DNA of 40,402 nucleotides from an uncultured Acetobacteraceae bacterium (lineage in GTDB: Bacteria; Pseudomonadota; Alphaproteobacteria; Acetobacterales; Acetobacteraceae), in contig CAIRCM010000125.1 in assembly GCA_903877125.1 (NCBI GenBank), positions 1 through 40,402 on the forward strand. The letters run 5' to 3'. Below the pieces are notes generated by a model. The model searched no databases, had not been told where the DNA came from, and saw only the letters and a program-made list of their open reading frames with translations. The position numbers and the translations under genes were made by a program. This document shows positions 9,080 to 17,038 of the stretch, in pieces. Within the stretch, counting starts at the first letter, position 1, and each line of letters starts with the position of its first letter.

Positions 9080-9934
9080 CTACCCCAGCCCGTACCGCAC
9101 CAAAATCCAAACCTTCGTCCACGTCCCCAATCCCACGCGCGCCGAGAGATCGCGCCACCCGGCGGTCTCCAGCGCGCGCAGGATCGCCGCATAGGTCGCG
9201 CCCATCAGTCGCGCGGGCTTCATCGCCTTGCGGTCGCACTCGGCCATCGCCGCCCGCGCGTCGGCGAAATACCGGTGCGCCAGCGTCGCCATGCGTCCAC
9301 AGGCAACCGGTAACGCCGCCGACGTCATCACCCCCTCCGGCGTCGGCGGCACCCCGGCCTCCACCAGATATTCCGCCGGCAGATAAACCCGCCCGCGATC
9401 GGCGTCTTCCTTGATGTCCCGCAAGATGTTGGTGAACTGCAACGCCCGCCCAAGGGCGAACGCCACCCGGTCCGCGGCTTCCGACGAATCGCCGAACGCC
9501 CGCACCGACAGTCGCCCGACCGATGCCGCGACGCGGTCGCAATACAGATCCAGCGTCGCCAGATCCGGCGCGACGATCACCGTTTCCGCATCCATCTGCA
9601 TCCCGTCGATCACATCCAGGAAATCCCGCTCCCGCAGCCCGAACGCCGGCACCGCCGCCGCCAGCACCCGCGTCACCGGGTCATGCGCCTCCCCCCGGTA
9701 GAGCCCCGCGATGTGCCCCCGCCACGCCGCCAGTCCCGCCCGCTTTTCCGCGACCGTACCCTCCTCGTCGGCGATATCGTCGACGATGCGGCAGAAGGCA
9801 TAGATCGCGTACATCGCGTTGCGCCGATCCGGCGGCAGCACCGCCATGCCCCGGTAGAACGATGTGCCGGCGGCGCGCACGATCGCCTCCACCGCCGCCA
9901 GATCGGCGGGATCCGCGCCCAGCGGGCTCACCAT
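9080..9934 (-). CDS. hpnD: Presqualene diphosphate synthase HpnD
   Basis: A 284-residue squalene/phytoene synthase family protein. The first aspartate-rich motif VDDIADEEG is at 52-60 and the second reads NILRDIKEDADRGRVYLP. The family pathway condenses two farnesyl diphosphates to presqualene diphosphate, which HpnC and HpnE carry on to squalene for hopanoids. The frame is open far upstream, but the ATG at 9934 overlaps the hpnC stop by 7 nt and gives the normal length. It is the last gene of the hpnABCD block; hpnE does not follow. Confidence 0.93.
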   Translation of the reverse strand: MVSPLGADPADLAAVEAIVRAAGTSFYRGMAVLPPDRRNAMYAIYAFCRIVDDIADEEGTVAEKRAGLAAWRGHIAGLYRGEAHDPVTRVLAAAVPAFGLRERDFLDVIDGMQMDAETVIVAPDLATLDLYCDRVAASVGRLSVRAFGDSSEAADRVAFALGRALQFTNILRDIKEDADRGRVYLPAEYLVEAGVPPTPEGVMTSAALPVACGRMATLAHRYFADARAAMAECDRKAMKPARLMGATYAAILRALETAGWRDLSARVGLGTWTKVWILVRYGLG

Positions 9935-10764
9935 AGATGCCTGATCGAACCGAGCAGGCTGAACACGCCGTCGAGTTTCGACAGTTTGACCCGCCCGGCC
10001 AGGGGATCCCTGACGCCCAGCCGGTGCCGCAACCGCTTGGCCAGGCCGTAGATCACCGCCGTTTCCATCCGCAGCCGCCGGTCCTTCGCGGTCACCGGCA
10101 ATTCCGCCGCCGCCAGAAGCAGCCGGTCGATCCGGTCCAGCAGCGTGAAGAACACGCGCCGCAGGGCAGGGGTCTCCTTGCTGCCGCGCACCTCCTCGAC
10201 CGAGGACCGGAAGTGATCCAGCAGCGCCTGCGGCAGATAGCAGCGATCCAGCTCCAGCAGATCCTTTCGGCAGTCCTGCATATGGTTCAACACCTGAAGC
10301 GCCGTGCAGAGCGCATCGGATGGGGAGTAGCAATCGTGCTTTTCCCGGTGCAGGTCGATCACATACCGCCCCACCGGCACCGCCGAGTAACGGCAGTAAT
10401 TGTACAACTCGTCGATCGTGGCGTAACGGGTCTTCGTCGCATCCCGCCGAAACGCGATCAGCAGGTCTGTCGCATGCACCGACGAAACCCGTGTTGCCGC
10501 CAGACTGTCCCGCAACCGCATCGCACTCGGCGCGCCATCGTGTCGCTTGCCCAGCAGCACCGCTTCCATGATGTCCAGCCGGTCGATCTTTTCCTCGGCC
10601 GAAAGCGTCTTGGAATCCGCGATGTCGTCGGCATTGCGAGCAAAAGAGTAATAGGCATGAATATGCGGGCGATACTTCGCCGCGATCAGCCGCGAACCCA
10701 CCGGGAAATTCTCATCCCCGCGATCCTTGCCCGACCATTGTTCCACATTCACCGAACCGCTCAC
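9928..10764 (-). CDS. hpnC: Hydroxysqualene synthase HpnC
   Basis: A 278-residue squalene/phytoene synthase homologue. The start GENFPVGSRLIAAKYRPH and the motif NADDIADSK (DDIAD at 46-50) are typical of HpnC. The second motif region is altered to DCRKDLLELDRCYLP, as seen in HpnC proteins. It converts presqualene diphosphate to hydroxysqualene. The GTG start at 10764 sits in a GTGA overlap with the hpnB stop, indicating translational coupling. Paired hpnC and hpnD, both distinct from each other, support the three-enzyme HpnCDE route to squalene. Confidence 0.93.
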   Translation of the reverse strand: MSGSVNVEQWSGKDRGDENFPVGSRLIAAKYRPHIHAYYSFARNADDIADSKTLSAEEKIDRLDIMEAVLLGKRHDGAPSAMRLRDSLAATRVSSVHATDLLIAFRRDATKTRYATIDELYNYCRYSAVPVGRYVIDLHREKHDCYSPSDALCTALQVLNHMQDCRKDLLELDRCYLPQALLDHFRSSVEEVRGSKETPALRRVFFTLLDRIDRLLLAAAELPVTAKDRRLRMETAVIYGLAKRLRHRLGVRDPLAGRVKLSKLDGVFSLLGSIRHLW

Positions 10765-11876
10765 GCTTGCGCCCCCTGATACGCTCGTCCCTTCCAGGCG
10801 ACGCCTCTGCCGCGGTAATGGTTTACCGCCGAACCGATCGTCGCGGCCATGTAGAACGTCGCCACCAACGGCAGCAACGGCGCCCAAAGCGGGGAGCGTC
10901 CGAAACGCCGCAACGTCGGCAAATAGGACCCGGCCAGCATCCCCCAACCCGCCAGACCCAGCCAGAACCGCAAGCCCGAACCGAACAGGGCCGCGCAAGG
11001 CGGCACCAGCCAGGTCAGCACCATCCCCGCCGTGGTCGCCAGCAGAATGATCGGCGAAAACCGCAGCTGCACGTAAGCGGTGCGCGTCACCATGCGCCAG
11101 ATATCGGCGATCCCCGGGTAGGGCCGGATCGACCGCGCCAGCGCCGAATGCCCCAGCCAGATGCGTCCGCCGCGTTTCACCGCGTCAGCCAGAGCCACAT
11201 CGTCGATCAGCGCACCCCGCACGGCCTCGATCCCACCAATCCGGACCAACGCGCGCGTCCGGATCAGGATCGTGCCGCCAGCCGCCGCCGCGGTTGCCCG
11301 CAACGGATCGTTTACCCAGGCGAAAGGGTACAACAACTGGAAGAAAAACACGAATGCCGGCACCAGCGCGCGTTCCGCCCACGACTCGCACGCCAATTCG
11401 ACCATCTCCGAAACCATATCCAGATCGCCGCGCTCCGCCCGAGCGACCAGAGTCCCAAGGTGCTCCGGCCGGTGCAGGATGTCGGCGTCGGTCAGCAACA
11501 CCATCGCCGCGTCGCCGGCCCGACCGATGCCCTGCGACACCGCCCAAAGCTTGCCGCTCCATCCCGCCGGCCGTGCCGCGCCGGTCACGACGGTCAAACG
11601 CGGATCGACGATACCGCGCGCGATGTCCCCGGTGCCGTCGGTGCTGTTGTCGTCTACCACGATGACCCGAAACGACCCGGCATAGTCCTGCGCCAGCAGC
11701 GACCGCAGCACCGCCGCGATCGACGCGGCCTCGTCCCGTGCCGGCACCACGATCGCGACATCCGGCCGCGCCGACGGGGCGTGCGGCGTCAAGATCGGCC
11801 CGGCCTGCCAAAAACGGCCATGCCATATCAGCAGATAGACCCAGATCAGGGCCGAGATCGCGGTCAGCGTCGCCAT
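10761..11876 (-). CDS. hpnB: Hopanoid-associated glycosyltransferase HpnB (GT2)
   Basis: A 371-residue membrane-associated family 2 glycosyltransferase. An N-terminal hydrophobic segment is followed by the nucleotide-binding start VAIVVPARDEAASI, then VVDDNSTDGT, the metal-binding TDAD, and a C-terminal membrane region ending in a GRGVAWKGRAY motif characteristic of the HpnB type. The ATG at 11876 is one base after the hpnA stop. Position between hpnA and hpnC supports the assignment. The exact acceptor in hopanoid side-chain biosynthesis is not established by the sequence. Confidence 0.92.
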   Translation of the reverse strand: MATLTAISALIWVYLLIWHGRFWQAGPILTPHAPSARPDVAIVVPARDEAASIAAVLRSLLAQDYAGSFRVIVVDDNSTDGTGDIARGIVDPRLTVVTGAARPAGWSGKLWAVSQGIGRAGDAAMVLLTDADILHRPEHLGTLVARAERGDLDMVSEMVELACESWAERALVPAFVFFFQLLYPFAWVNDPLRATAAAAGGTILIRTRALVRIGGIEAVRGALIDDVALADAVKRGGRIWLGHSALARSIRPYPGIADIWRMVTRTAYVQLRFSPIILLATTAGMVLTWLVPPCAALFGSGLRFWLGLAGWGMLAGSYLPTLRRFGRSPLWAPLLPLVATFYMAATIGSAVNHYRGRGVAWKGRAYQGAQA

Positions 11877-11877
11877 G

Positions 11878-12870
11878 TCAGCCTTTCAGCATCCCATGCG
11901 CCTTGAACCACGCCACCGCATCCTCGACCGCCTGCCGCACCGGGCGCGGCTGGTATCCCAGCTCCGCCGTCGCCTTGGCCGAGGAATAGAACATCTTCTT
12001 CCGTGCCATTTTCAGATGGTCGCGGGTCATCATCGGCGGAACGCCGGTCAGTTGCGCGAACCATTCCATGATCGCCGCCGCCGGCCAGACCACGGCTTCC
12101 GGCAGTTGGATCGTGGGCGGGCGCCGACCGGCGACGTTGGCGACCAGCGCCAGCACATCGCGCAACAGCATGTTCTCCCCGCCCAGAATATACCGCTCCC
12201 CGATCCGGCCTTTTTCGAGCGCCAGAGCATGCCCCTCGGCCACGTCGTCCACGTGCACGATGTTCAGGCCGGTATCGATGAAGGCCGGAACCTTCCCCGC
12301 GGCGGCGTCGCGGATCATTTTGCCCGTCGGCGTCGGCTTGATGTCGCGTGGCCCAACCGGGGCGGCGGGGTTGACGATCACCACCGGCAACCCCTCGCGC
12401 GCGATGATGTCGCGCAGAGCCCGTTCCGCCAGATACTTGGAACGTTTGTAGATGCCGACGAAATCCGATTCCTTCGCCGGCGTGTTCTCGTCCGACAACG
12501 ACCCGTCGCCGACCAGACCCAGCGCGGCGACCGAACTGCAATGCACGATGCGTTCCGCCCCTGCTTCCGCCGCCGCCCGCACCATCCCGACCGCGCCTTC
12601 CACATTGGCGCGCAGCATCTCGTTGGGATCGGGAACCCAGATGCGGTAGTCCGCCGCCACATGCACAACGTAGCGGCACCCCGCGGCCGCCCGTCGGAGC
12701 GACGCCGCGTCCGTCAGATCGCCCACCACAATCTCGGCATCCAGATCGGCGATGTTGCGCCGGTCGCTGCTCGCCCGCGTCAACAGACGCAGCCCGTGCC
12801 CGCGCGTCAGCAGCGTCCGCGCGACGGCGGAGCCGACGAAGCCGGTCGCACCCGTCACCAGCGTGGTCAT
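11878..12870 (-). CDS. hpnA: Hopanoid-associated sugar epimerase HpnA
   Basis: A 330-residue extended SDR. The N-terminal Rossmann motif TGATGFVGS, DLTDAASL, the block VVHVAADYRIW, and the catalytic YKRSKYLAE (YxxxK) are present. The C-terminus matches HpnA-type epimerases. An open frame continues about 1.1 kb upstream, but the ATG at 12870 gives the correct fold start. It is the first gene of hpnABCD, divergent from a solute-binding-like protein across 162 bp that should hold the operon promoter. Confidence 0.93.
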   Translation of the reverse strand: MTTLVTGATGFVGSAVARTLLTRGHGLRLLTRASSDRRNIADLDAEIVVGDLTDAASLRRAAAGCRYVVHVAADYRIWVPDPNEMLRANVEGAVGMVRAAAEAGAERIVHCSSVAALGLVGDGSLSDENTPAKESDFVGIYKRSKYLAERALRDIIAREGLPVVIVNPAAPVGPRDIKPTPTGKMIRDAAAGKVPAFIDTGLNIVHVDDVAEGHALALEKGRIGERYILGGENMLLRDVLALVANVAGRRPPTIQLPEAVVWPAAAIMEWFAQLTGVPPMMTRDHLKMARKKMFYSSAKATAELGYQPRPVRQAVEDAVAWFKAHGMLKG

Positions 12871-13032
12871 GGATTGGTCCCCTGGATCATGGCGCCTCCA
12901 TAGACGAAGCTTCCCGAGCTTGGAATGCGGGGGGGGCCATGGAGGCCGGCCACGCGGAAGGGGCCTTGGCTTGCCGGTTGGGCCGGCTTGCCAATACAAT
13001 CGCTCCCTAACCACCGCACGGGAATGTCCAAA

Positions 13033-13761
13033 ATGTCCGACCTCATCAAATCGCAACTCGCACCGCACGGCGTTTTGCGCGCCGCCATCAACATGGGCAA
13101 TTTCCTGCTGGTGACCGGCAAAACCGCGTCCGGCGACCCGGACGGCGTGTCCCCCGACATGGCCCGTGCCATCGCCGAACGCCTGGGCGTGCCCGTGAGC
13201 TTCGTCCCCTACGCCAAGCCGGCCGACCTCGCGGATGCCGCGGGCACCGACACCTGGGATATCGGCAATATCGGCGCCGAACCGCAGCGTGCCCAGAAGA
13301 TCGCCTTCACCGCCGCCTATGCGGAAATCGAAGCCACCTACCTCGTCCCCGCCGGCTCGCCGATCCAGTCGATCGCCGACGTCGACAAGAAGGGGAACCG
13401 GATTTCCGTGTCCAAGGGCAGCGCCTACGAGCTGTGGCTGGAACGCAATATTCACAATGCCGAGCTGATCCGCGCCGCCGGCGGCCCGCAGGCGTTCGAT
13501 GCCTTCGTGAATGAGAAGATGGACGCCCTGGCCAGCCTGCGCCCCGCGCTGCTCAACGACGTGAAGAAGCTGCCGGGTTCGCGCATCCTCGATGGCCAGT
13601 TCGCCTCCGTGCAGCAGGCCGTTGGCTGCAACAAATCCGCCACCGAAGCAGCCGCGTTCCTCGCGGCCTTCGTCGAGGAAGCGAAGGCTTCCGGCCTCGT
13701 CGCCAGCCTGATCAAGAAGCACGGCGTCGAGGGTCGCTTGACCGTCGCTCCGAAGGCTTGA
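13033..13761 (+). CDS. Family 3 solute-binding-like protein without signal peptide
   Basis: About 242 residues with the fold of amino-acid ABC transporter binding proteins: GVLRAAINMGNFLLV, GVSPDMARAIAERLGV, a WDIGNIGAEPQRAQKIAFT strand-helix region and SKGSAYELWL. Unlike periplasmic members it has no hydrophobic N-terminal signal, so it may act in the cytoplasm or as a ligand sensor. The ATG at 13033 has GGGA nine bases upstream; ATG 13024 is an alternative. No permease or ATPase gene is adjacent. Its stop overlaps the next start (TGATG), so it is co-translated with a GNAT acetyltransferase. The ligand is unknown. Confidence 0.8.
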   Translation: MSDLIKSQLAPHGVLRAAINMGNFLLVTGKTASGDPDGVSPDMARAIAERLGVPVSFVPYAKPADLADAAGTDTWDIGNIGAEPQRAQKIAFTAAYAEIEATYLVPAGSPIQSIADVDKKGNRISVSKGSAYELWLERNIHNAELIRAAGGPQAFDAFVNEKMDALASLRPALLNDVKKLPGSRILDGQFASVQQAVGCNKSATEAAAFLAAFVEEAKASGLVASLIKKHGVEGRLTVAPKA

Positions 13762-14456
13762 TGGCTGGCGCGCACGAACTCGACAATGCGGTCTGGTCAG
13801 CGCTGACCGGACCGCAGGCGCGATTCGCCATCGGGTCCGGTCAGGCGCGCCGGTTCGACCCGCGATACGCGAGCTTCGCCGCGATCGAAAACAATACCGC
13901 CGAGGCCTCCCGCGACCTCGCCGATATCGTCCCGTTCGGTGGCGCCGCCATCCTGTTTCGCCCCACACAGGAACCCGCGCCTGCCGGCTGGGAAGCGCTG
14001 CCCGCCCGCCAACTCGTCCAAATGGTCTCCGAAACCGAATTCCCACTCGGCGACCTGCCGCACGGACCGCCCGTCACGCTCGGCGACGAAGACGACATGC
14101 ACGATCTTGTCGCCCGTACCGAACCCGGGCCTTTCGCACCCCGGACCCCCGATCTAGGCACCTACATCGGCTATCGCGGGGAAACCGGCCTCTTGGCCAT
14201 GGCCGGCGAGCGCCTGAGACTGGCGCACCACGTCGAGATCAGCGCGGTCGCGGTCGATCCTTCCGCCCGCGGTCTGGGCCTCGGCGCCGCCGTCGTCCTG
14301 CACCTTGCCGCCCGCATCCGTGCGGAAGGCAAAACGCCGTTCCTGCATGTCTTCCCCGAGAACCCCGCGATGGCCCTCTACCAGCGCCTGGGCTTCCGCG
14401 AACGCGCCCGGTTCTGGGTTCTGCCAAGGCGGCGCCTGCCCGTCAGCCCCGCCTGA
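13761..14456 (+). CDS. GNAT family N-acetyltransferase (FR47-like)
   Basis: A 231-residue protein whose C-terminal half is a GNAT domain: ISAVAVDPSARGLGLGAAVV is motif A with the acetyl-CoA loop RGLGLG, and NPAMALYQRLGF is motif B. The N-terminal half, roughly 110 residues, resembles the FR47-type extension. The ATG at 13761 shares its A with the TGA of the preceding binding-protein gene. The substrate is unknown; coupling suggests the small molecule bound upstream may be the acceptor, which is speculative. Confidence 0.85.
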   Translation: MAGAHELDNAVWSALTGPQARFAIGSGQARRFDPRYASFAAIENNTAEASRDLADIVPFGGAAILFRPTQEPAPAGWEALPARQLVQMVSETEFPLGDLPHGPPVTLGDEDDMHDLVARTEPGPFAPRTPDLGTYIGYRGETGLLAMAGERLRLAHHVEISAVAVDPSARGLGLGAAVVLHLAARIRAEGKTPFLHVFPENPAMALYQRLGFRERARFWVLPRRRLPVSPA

Positions 14457-14546
14457 GACCACATCGCGCAATCGCCTCTCGCGGTAAAAAAAACCACCCT
14501 CAACCCCACCCCAGCCGAGGGCAGCGCAACCCAAGATAGAAAACCC

Positions 14547-14575
14547 TTGACATCGCGCACCCCGAAGTTCATGAT
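14547..14575 (+). promoter_or_regulatory. Sigma70-like promoter, possibly for a leaderless mRNA
   Basis: A perfect TTGACA at 14547-14552 is followed, after 17 bp, by CATGAT at 14570-14575 (4 of 6 matches to TATAAT). The predicted start of transcription, about 14582, coincides with ATG 14583 of the next gene. No Shine-Dalgarno sequence is seen. Confidence 0.5.
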
Positions 14576-14582
14576 GTGTTCC

Positions 14583-15269
14583 ATGGACACCACCCCCAAC
14601 AACCCGGCCGATCAAGCCGTGCAGGCGAAGCAGACCGCCTCCCAGGTGCTCCTCCACGTCATCGCCCTGCTCATCCAAGCCGGCCGCGAACGCCTCGTCG
14701 CAATCCATGCCCTCACACCCCAGGAAGTCGGCGACACCGGCTGCGCCTTCGGCACCCTCAACCTCGTCATCATCTTCAGACGCCTCCTGCGCGGCATCAA
14801 AACCGCCCTCGCGCTGCACCATCGTGTCGCCGCCAAGGCCGACCGGATCGACAACCCCCTGCGCCTCAGCGCGCCCTCCGTGAGCAAACGCGGCCCCCGC
14901 CCGCCGCGCAAACCCAAGCTGACGGAAGCCGAGGACAACGCTGCCTTGCTCGCCCGCATGCCCACCGATGCCGAAATCGCCGCCATGCTCCGCCATCGCA
15001 CGATCGGCGCGGTCCTCGTCGATATCTGTGCCGACCTCGGCATCGGCCTCGGGCATCCCCTGTGGCAGGAGGTGAAATACCTCATCGTCATCCACGGCGG
15101 CCGGCAGACGCCGGTCATCGCCCGCTCCTTCGATCGCATCCAGGCCGTGCAACGGGAGGTGACCGCCGGCATTGCCCCCGGCTGGCGTTTCTATTGCGCT
15201 AGCGGACCGGACGCCGGGATCGTCGAGGACGGGGCCATCGACACCACCGGCCCACCCCAGCCAGCGTGA
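14583..15269 (+). CDS. Hypothetical protein
   Basis: A protein of 228 residues that I do not recognise. It has an N-terminal helical half, including a VLLHVIALLIQAGRERLVAI stretch that is amphipathic rather than clearly membrane-spanning. A basic central linker (KRGPRPPRKPK) follows, then a C-terminal part with LARMPTDAEIAAMLRHRTIG. The frame is open to 14547 and ATG 14571 is possible, but both overlap the predicted promoter, so ATG 14583 is preferred. Codon use fits the neighbourhood, which supports a real gene. It converges on BVMO 2. Confidence 0.7.
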   Translation: MDTTPNNPADQAVQAKQTASQVLLHVIALLIQAGRERLVAIHALTPQEVGDTGCAFGTLNLVIIFRRLLRGIKTALALHHRVAAKADRIDNPLRLSAPSVSKRGPRPPRKPKLTEAEDNAALLARMPTDAEIAAMLRHRTIGAVLVDICADLGIGLGHPLWQEVKYLIVIHGGRQTPVIARSFDRIQAVQREVTAGIAPGWRFYCASGPDAGIVEDGAIDTTGPPQPA

Positions 15270-15344
15270 CGGCCTGAGCCGAACCGAACGGGACCGCGAT
15301 ACCGCGGCCCCGCGATGCCCGATTCCCCGGAACGGTAAACCGGA

Positions 15345-16949
15345 TCAGGCCAACGCCATTTCCCGATAATCGTGCGAAGCGACCTCATCGCACCGTGCCC
15401 GGTACGCCGGCGCACTGCCGCTGTAGCGGTTGACGATCCGGACCTGCTTGCCCTCCACGTTGGTGTTCACGCCGGTCATCCAGGAGTTGACCTCGAACAG
15501 CAGGTTGCCCTCTCCCAGTTCCTTGACGTGGTCGGTCCAGGTCTTCACCTCGTCCGCGGTTGCCTCGATCCGCGTGATATGGTGGTCCCGGGCATAGCGC
15601 AGCAGGTCGGTCACCCAGTCCACATTGTGCTCGATGCTGCGGGGGATGTTGCCCAGCGCCATATGTGGCCCGATCAGCATCAGCATGTTCGGGAACCCGT
15701 CCACCGTCGTGCCCAGGAACGTCTCCGGCCCATGCTTCCACCGATCCTTCAGCCGGGCACCGTCCACGCCGCGGATATCGATCCTGTCGAAACTGCCGGT
15801 GATCGCGTCGAACCCCGTCGCATAGATGATCATGTCGAATTCGTAATCCGCGTCGCTGGTCTCGATCCCCGTCGGCGTGATGCACGCGATCGGCGTTTCC
15901 GAGATATCGACCAGCTTCACATTGTCCTGATTGTACACCTCGTAATACCGCGTCTCCATCGGCACCCGGCGGGTGCCGAAGCCGTGGTTCTTCGGGATCA
16001 GCTTCTCCGCCGTGACCGGATCCTTCACCCGCTGCCGGATCTTGTTGGCGACGAACGCGCTGATCGCCGCGTTGGCTTCCCGGTCCGTCAGCATGTCGCT
16101 GAAATTGCCCAGCCAGATACCGAAACCCGGTGAGGCGTAGAGCTTCTCCCAAAACGCCTGCCGCTCTTCCTCCGACACATCGAACGTCTTGCGCGGGTCC
16201 GGCGTGTGCAGGAAGCAGGAGAACGTCTCCATGCAGCGCTGGAACATCGCCGGATAATTGGCTCGGATTTCCGCCATTTCCTCCGGCCCGATCTTGCTGT
16301 TCAGCAACGGCGCGCACCAGTTCGGCGTGCGCTGGAACACCGTTAGCGACTTGGCCGTCTTGGCCACCTCCTGAACTGTCTGCACCCCCGTCGCCCCGGT
16401 GCCGATCACCGCCACCCGCTTGCCCACGAAACTGACCGGCTCGTGCGGCCAGCGCGCCGTGTGGCACGATTCCCCCTTGAACGAATCCACCCCCGGAATC
16501 GTCGGCATCGTCGGCGCCGAAAGCGGACCGACCGCGGTGATCAGGAACCGGCAACTGGCTCGGCTGCCATCCTCCAGCGTCACATCCCACGATCGCGTCG
16601 CCTCCTGATACCAGGCCGACTTCACCCGACTGCGAAACTGGATGTCCTTGCGAAGATCGTACTTGTCCGCCACATGATTCAAATACCGCAACGTCTCCGG
16701 CTGCCCCGCGAAGTGCTCGGTCCAGTCCCATTCGTCCAGCAAATCCTTCGAGAACGAGAACTGATACGAATAGCTTTCCGAATCGAAGCGCGCGCCCGGA
16801 TACCGGTTCCAATACCAGGTACCGCCCACCCCCGTCCCAGCCTCGAACACCCGGGCAGTCAGCCCAAGCTCCCGCAACCGGTGGAGCTGATAAAGCCCCG
16901 ACATGCCGGCGCCGATGATGATGACGTCGAAATCAGGCGTGGTGACCAT
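15345..16949 (-). CDS. Flavin-containing monooxygenase, Baeyer-Villiger type (BVMO 2)
   Basis: A 534-residue paralogue of the monooxygenase at the left end. FAD motif GAGMSG is at residues 13-18, GGTWYWNRYPGAR follows, the BVMO fingerprint is intact as FKGESCHTARWP (157-168), and the NADPH motif is GTGATG (183-188). Both paralogues end with a related CDxVAxxxYxxxALA tail. The ATG at 16949 has GGAGAA upstream. The 14-bp motif TACTGGCTGGTAGC lies 13 bp before the start codon. Function is likely oxidation of a ketone to an ester or lactone; the substrate is unknown. Confidence 0.92.
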   Translation of the reverse strand: MVTTPDFDVIIIGAGMSGLYQLHRLRELGLTARVFEAGTGVGGTWYWNRYPGARFDSESYSYQFSFSKDLLDEWDWTEHFAGQPETLRYLNHVADKYDLRKDIQFRSRVKSAWYQEATRSWDVTLEDGSRASCRFLITAVGPLSAPTMPTIPGVDSFKGESCHTARWPHEPVSFVGKRVAVIGTGATGVQTVQEVAKTAKSLTVFQRTPNWCAPLLNSKIGPEEMAEIRANYPAMFQRCMETFSCFLHTPDPRKTFDVSEEERQAFWEKLYASPGFGIWLGNFSDMLTDREANAAISAFVANKIRQRVKDPVTAEKLIPKNHGFGTRRVPMETRYYEVYNQDNVKLVDISETPIACITPTGIETSDADYEFDMIIYATGFDAITGSFDRIDIRGVDGARLKDRWKHGPETFLGTTVDGFPNMLMLIGPHMALGNIPRSIEHNVDWVTDLLRYARDHHITRIEATADEVKTWTDHVKELGEGNLLFEVNSWMTGVNTNVEGKQVRIVNRYSGSAPAYRARCDEVASHDYREMALA

Positions 16950-16962
16950 GAAACGGTTCTCC

Positions 16963-16976
16963 TACTGGCTGGTAGC
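16963..16976. promoter_or_regulatory. Possible operator shared by the two BVMO promoters (copy 2)
   Basis: TACTGGCTGGTAGC matches 12 of 14 bases of the sequence at 2002-2015. Here it is only 13 bp from the start codon, so a bound protein could block the ribosome site or the early transcribed region. The role is inferred. Confidence 0.4.
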
Positions 16977-17038
16977 CCCATCCAGCAGCAAGCGCCCGCC
17001 GCTGGCTTTGACCTGAATCAAGGCTCGCCAGCCCCAAC

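Noticed and set aside
11878-14046. N-terminal extension of hpnA to 722 residues
   Set aside because: The extension is antisense to the solute-binding and GNAT genes; the Rossmann start at ATG 12870 is the true N-terminus.
15385-16812. Alternative minus-strand frame of 475 codons inside BVMO 2
   Set aside because: The BVMO frame has all family motifs; the alternative is Gly/Arg/Asp-rich shadow sequence.
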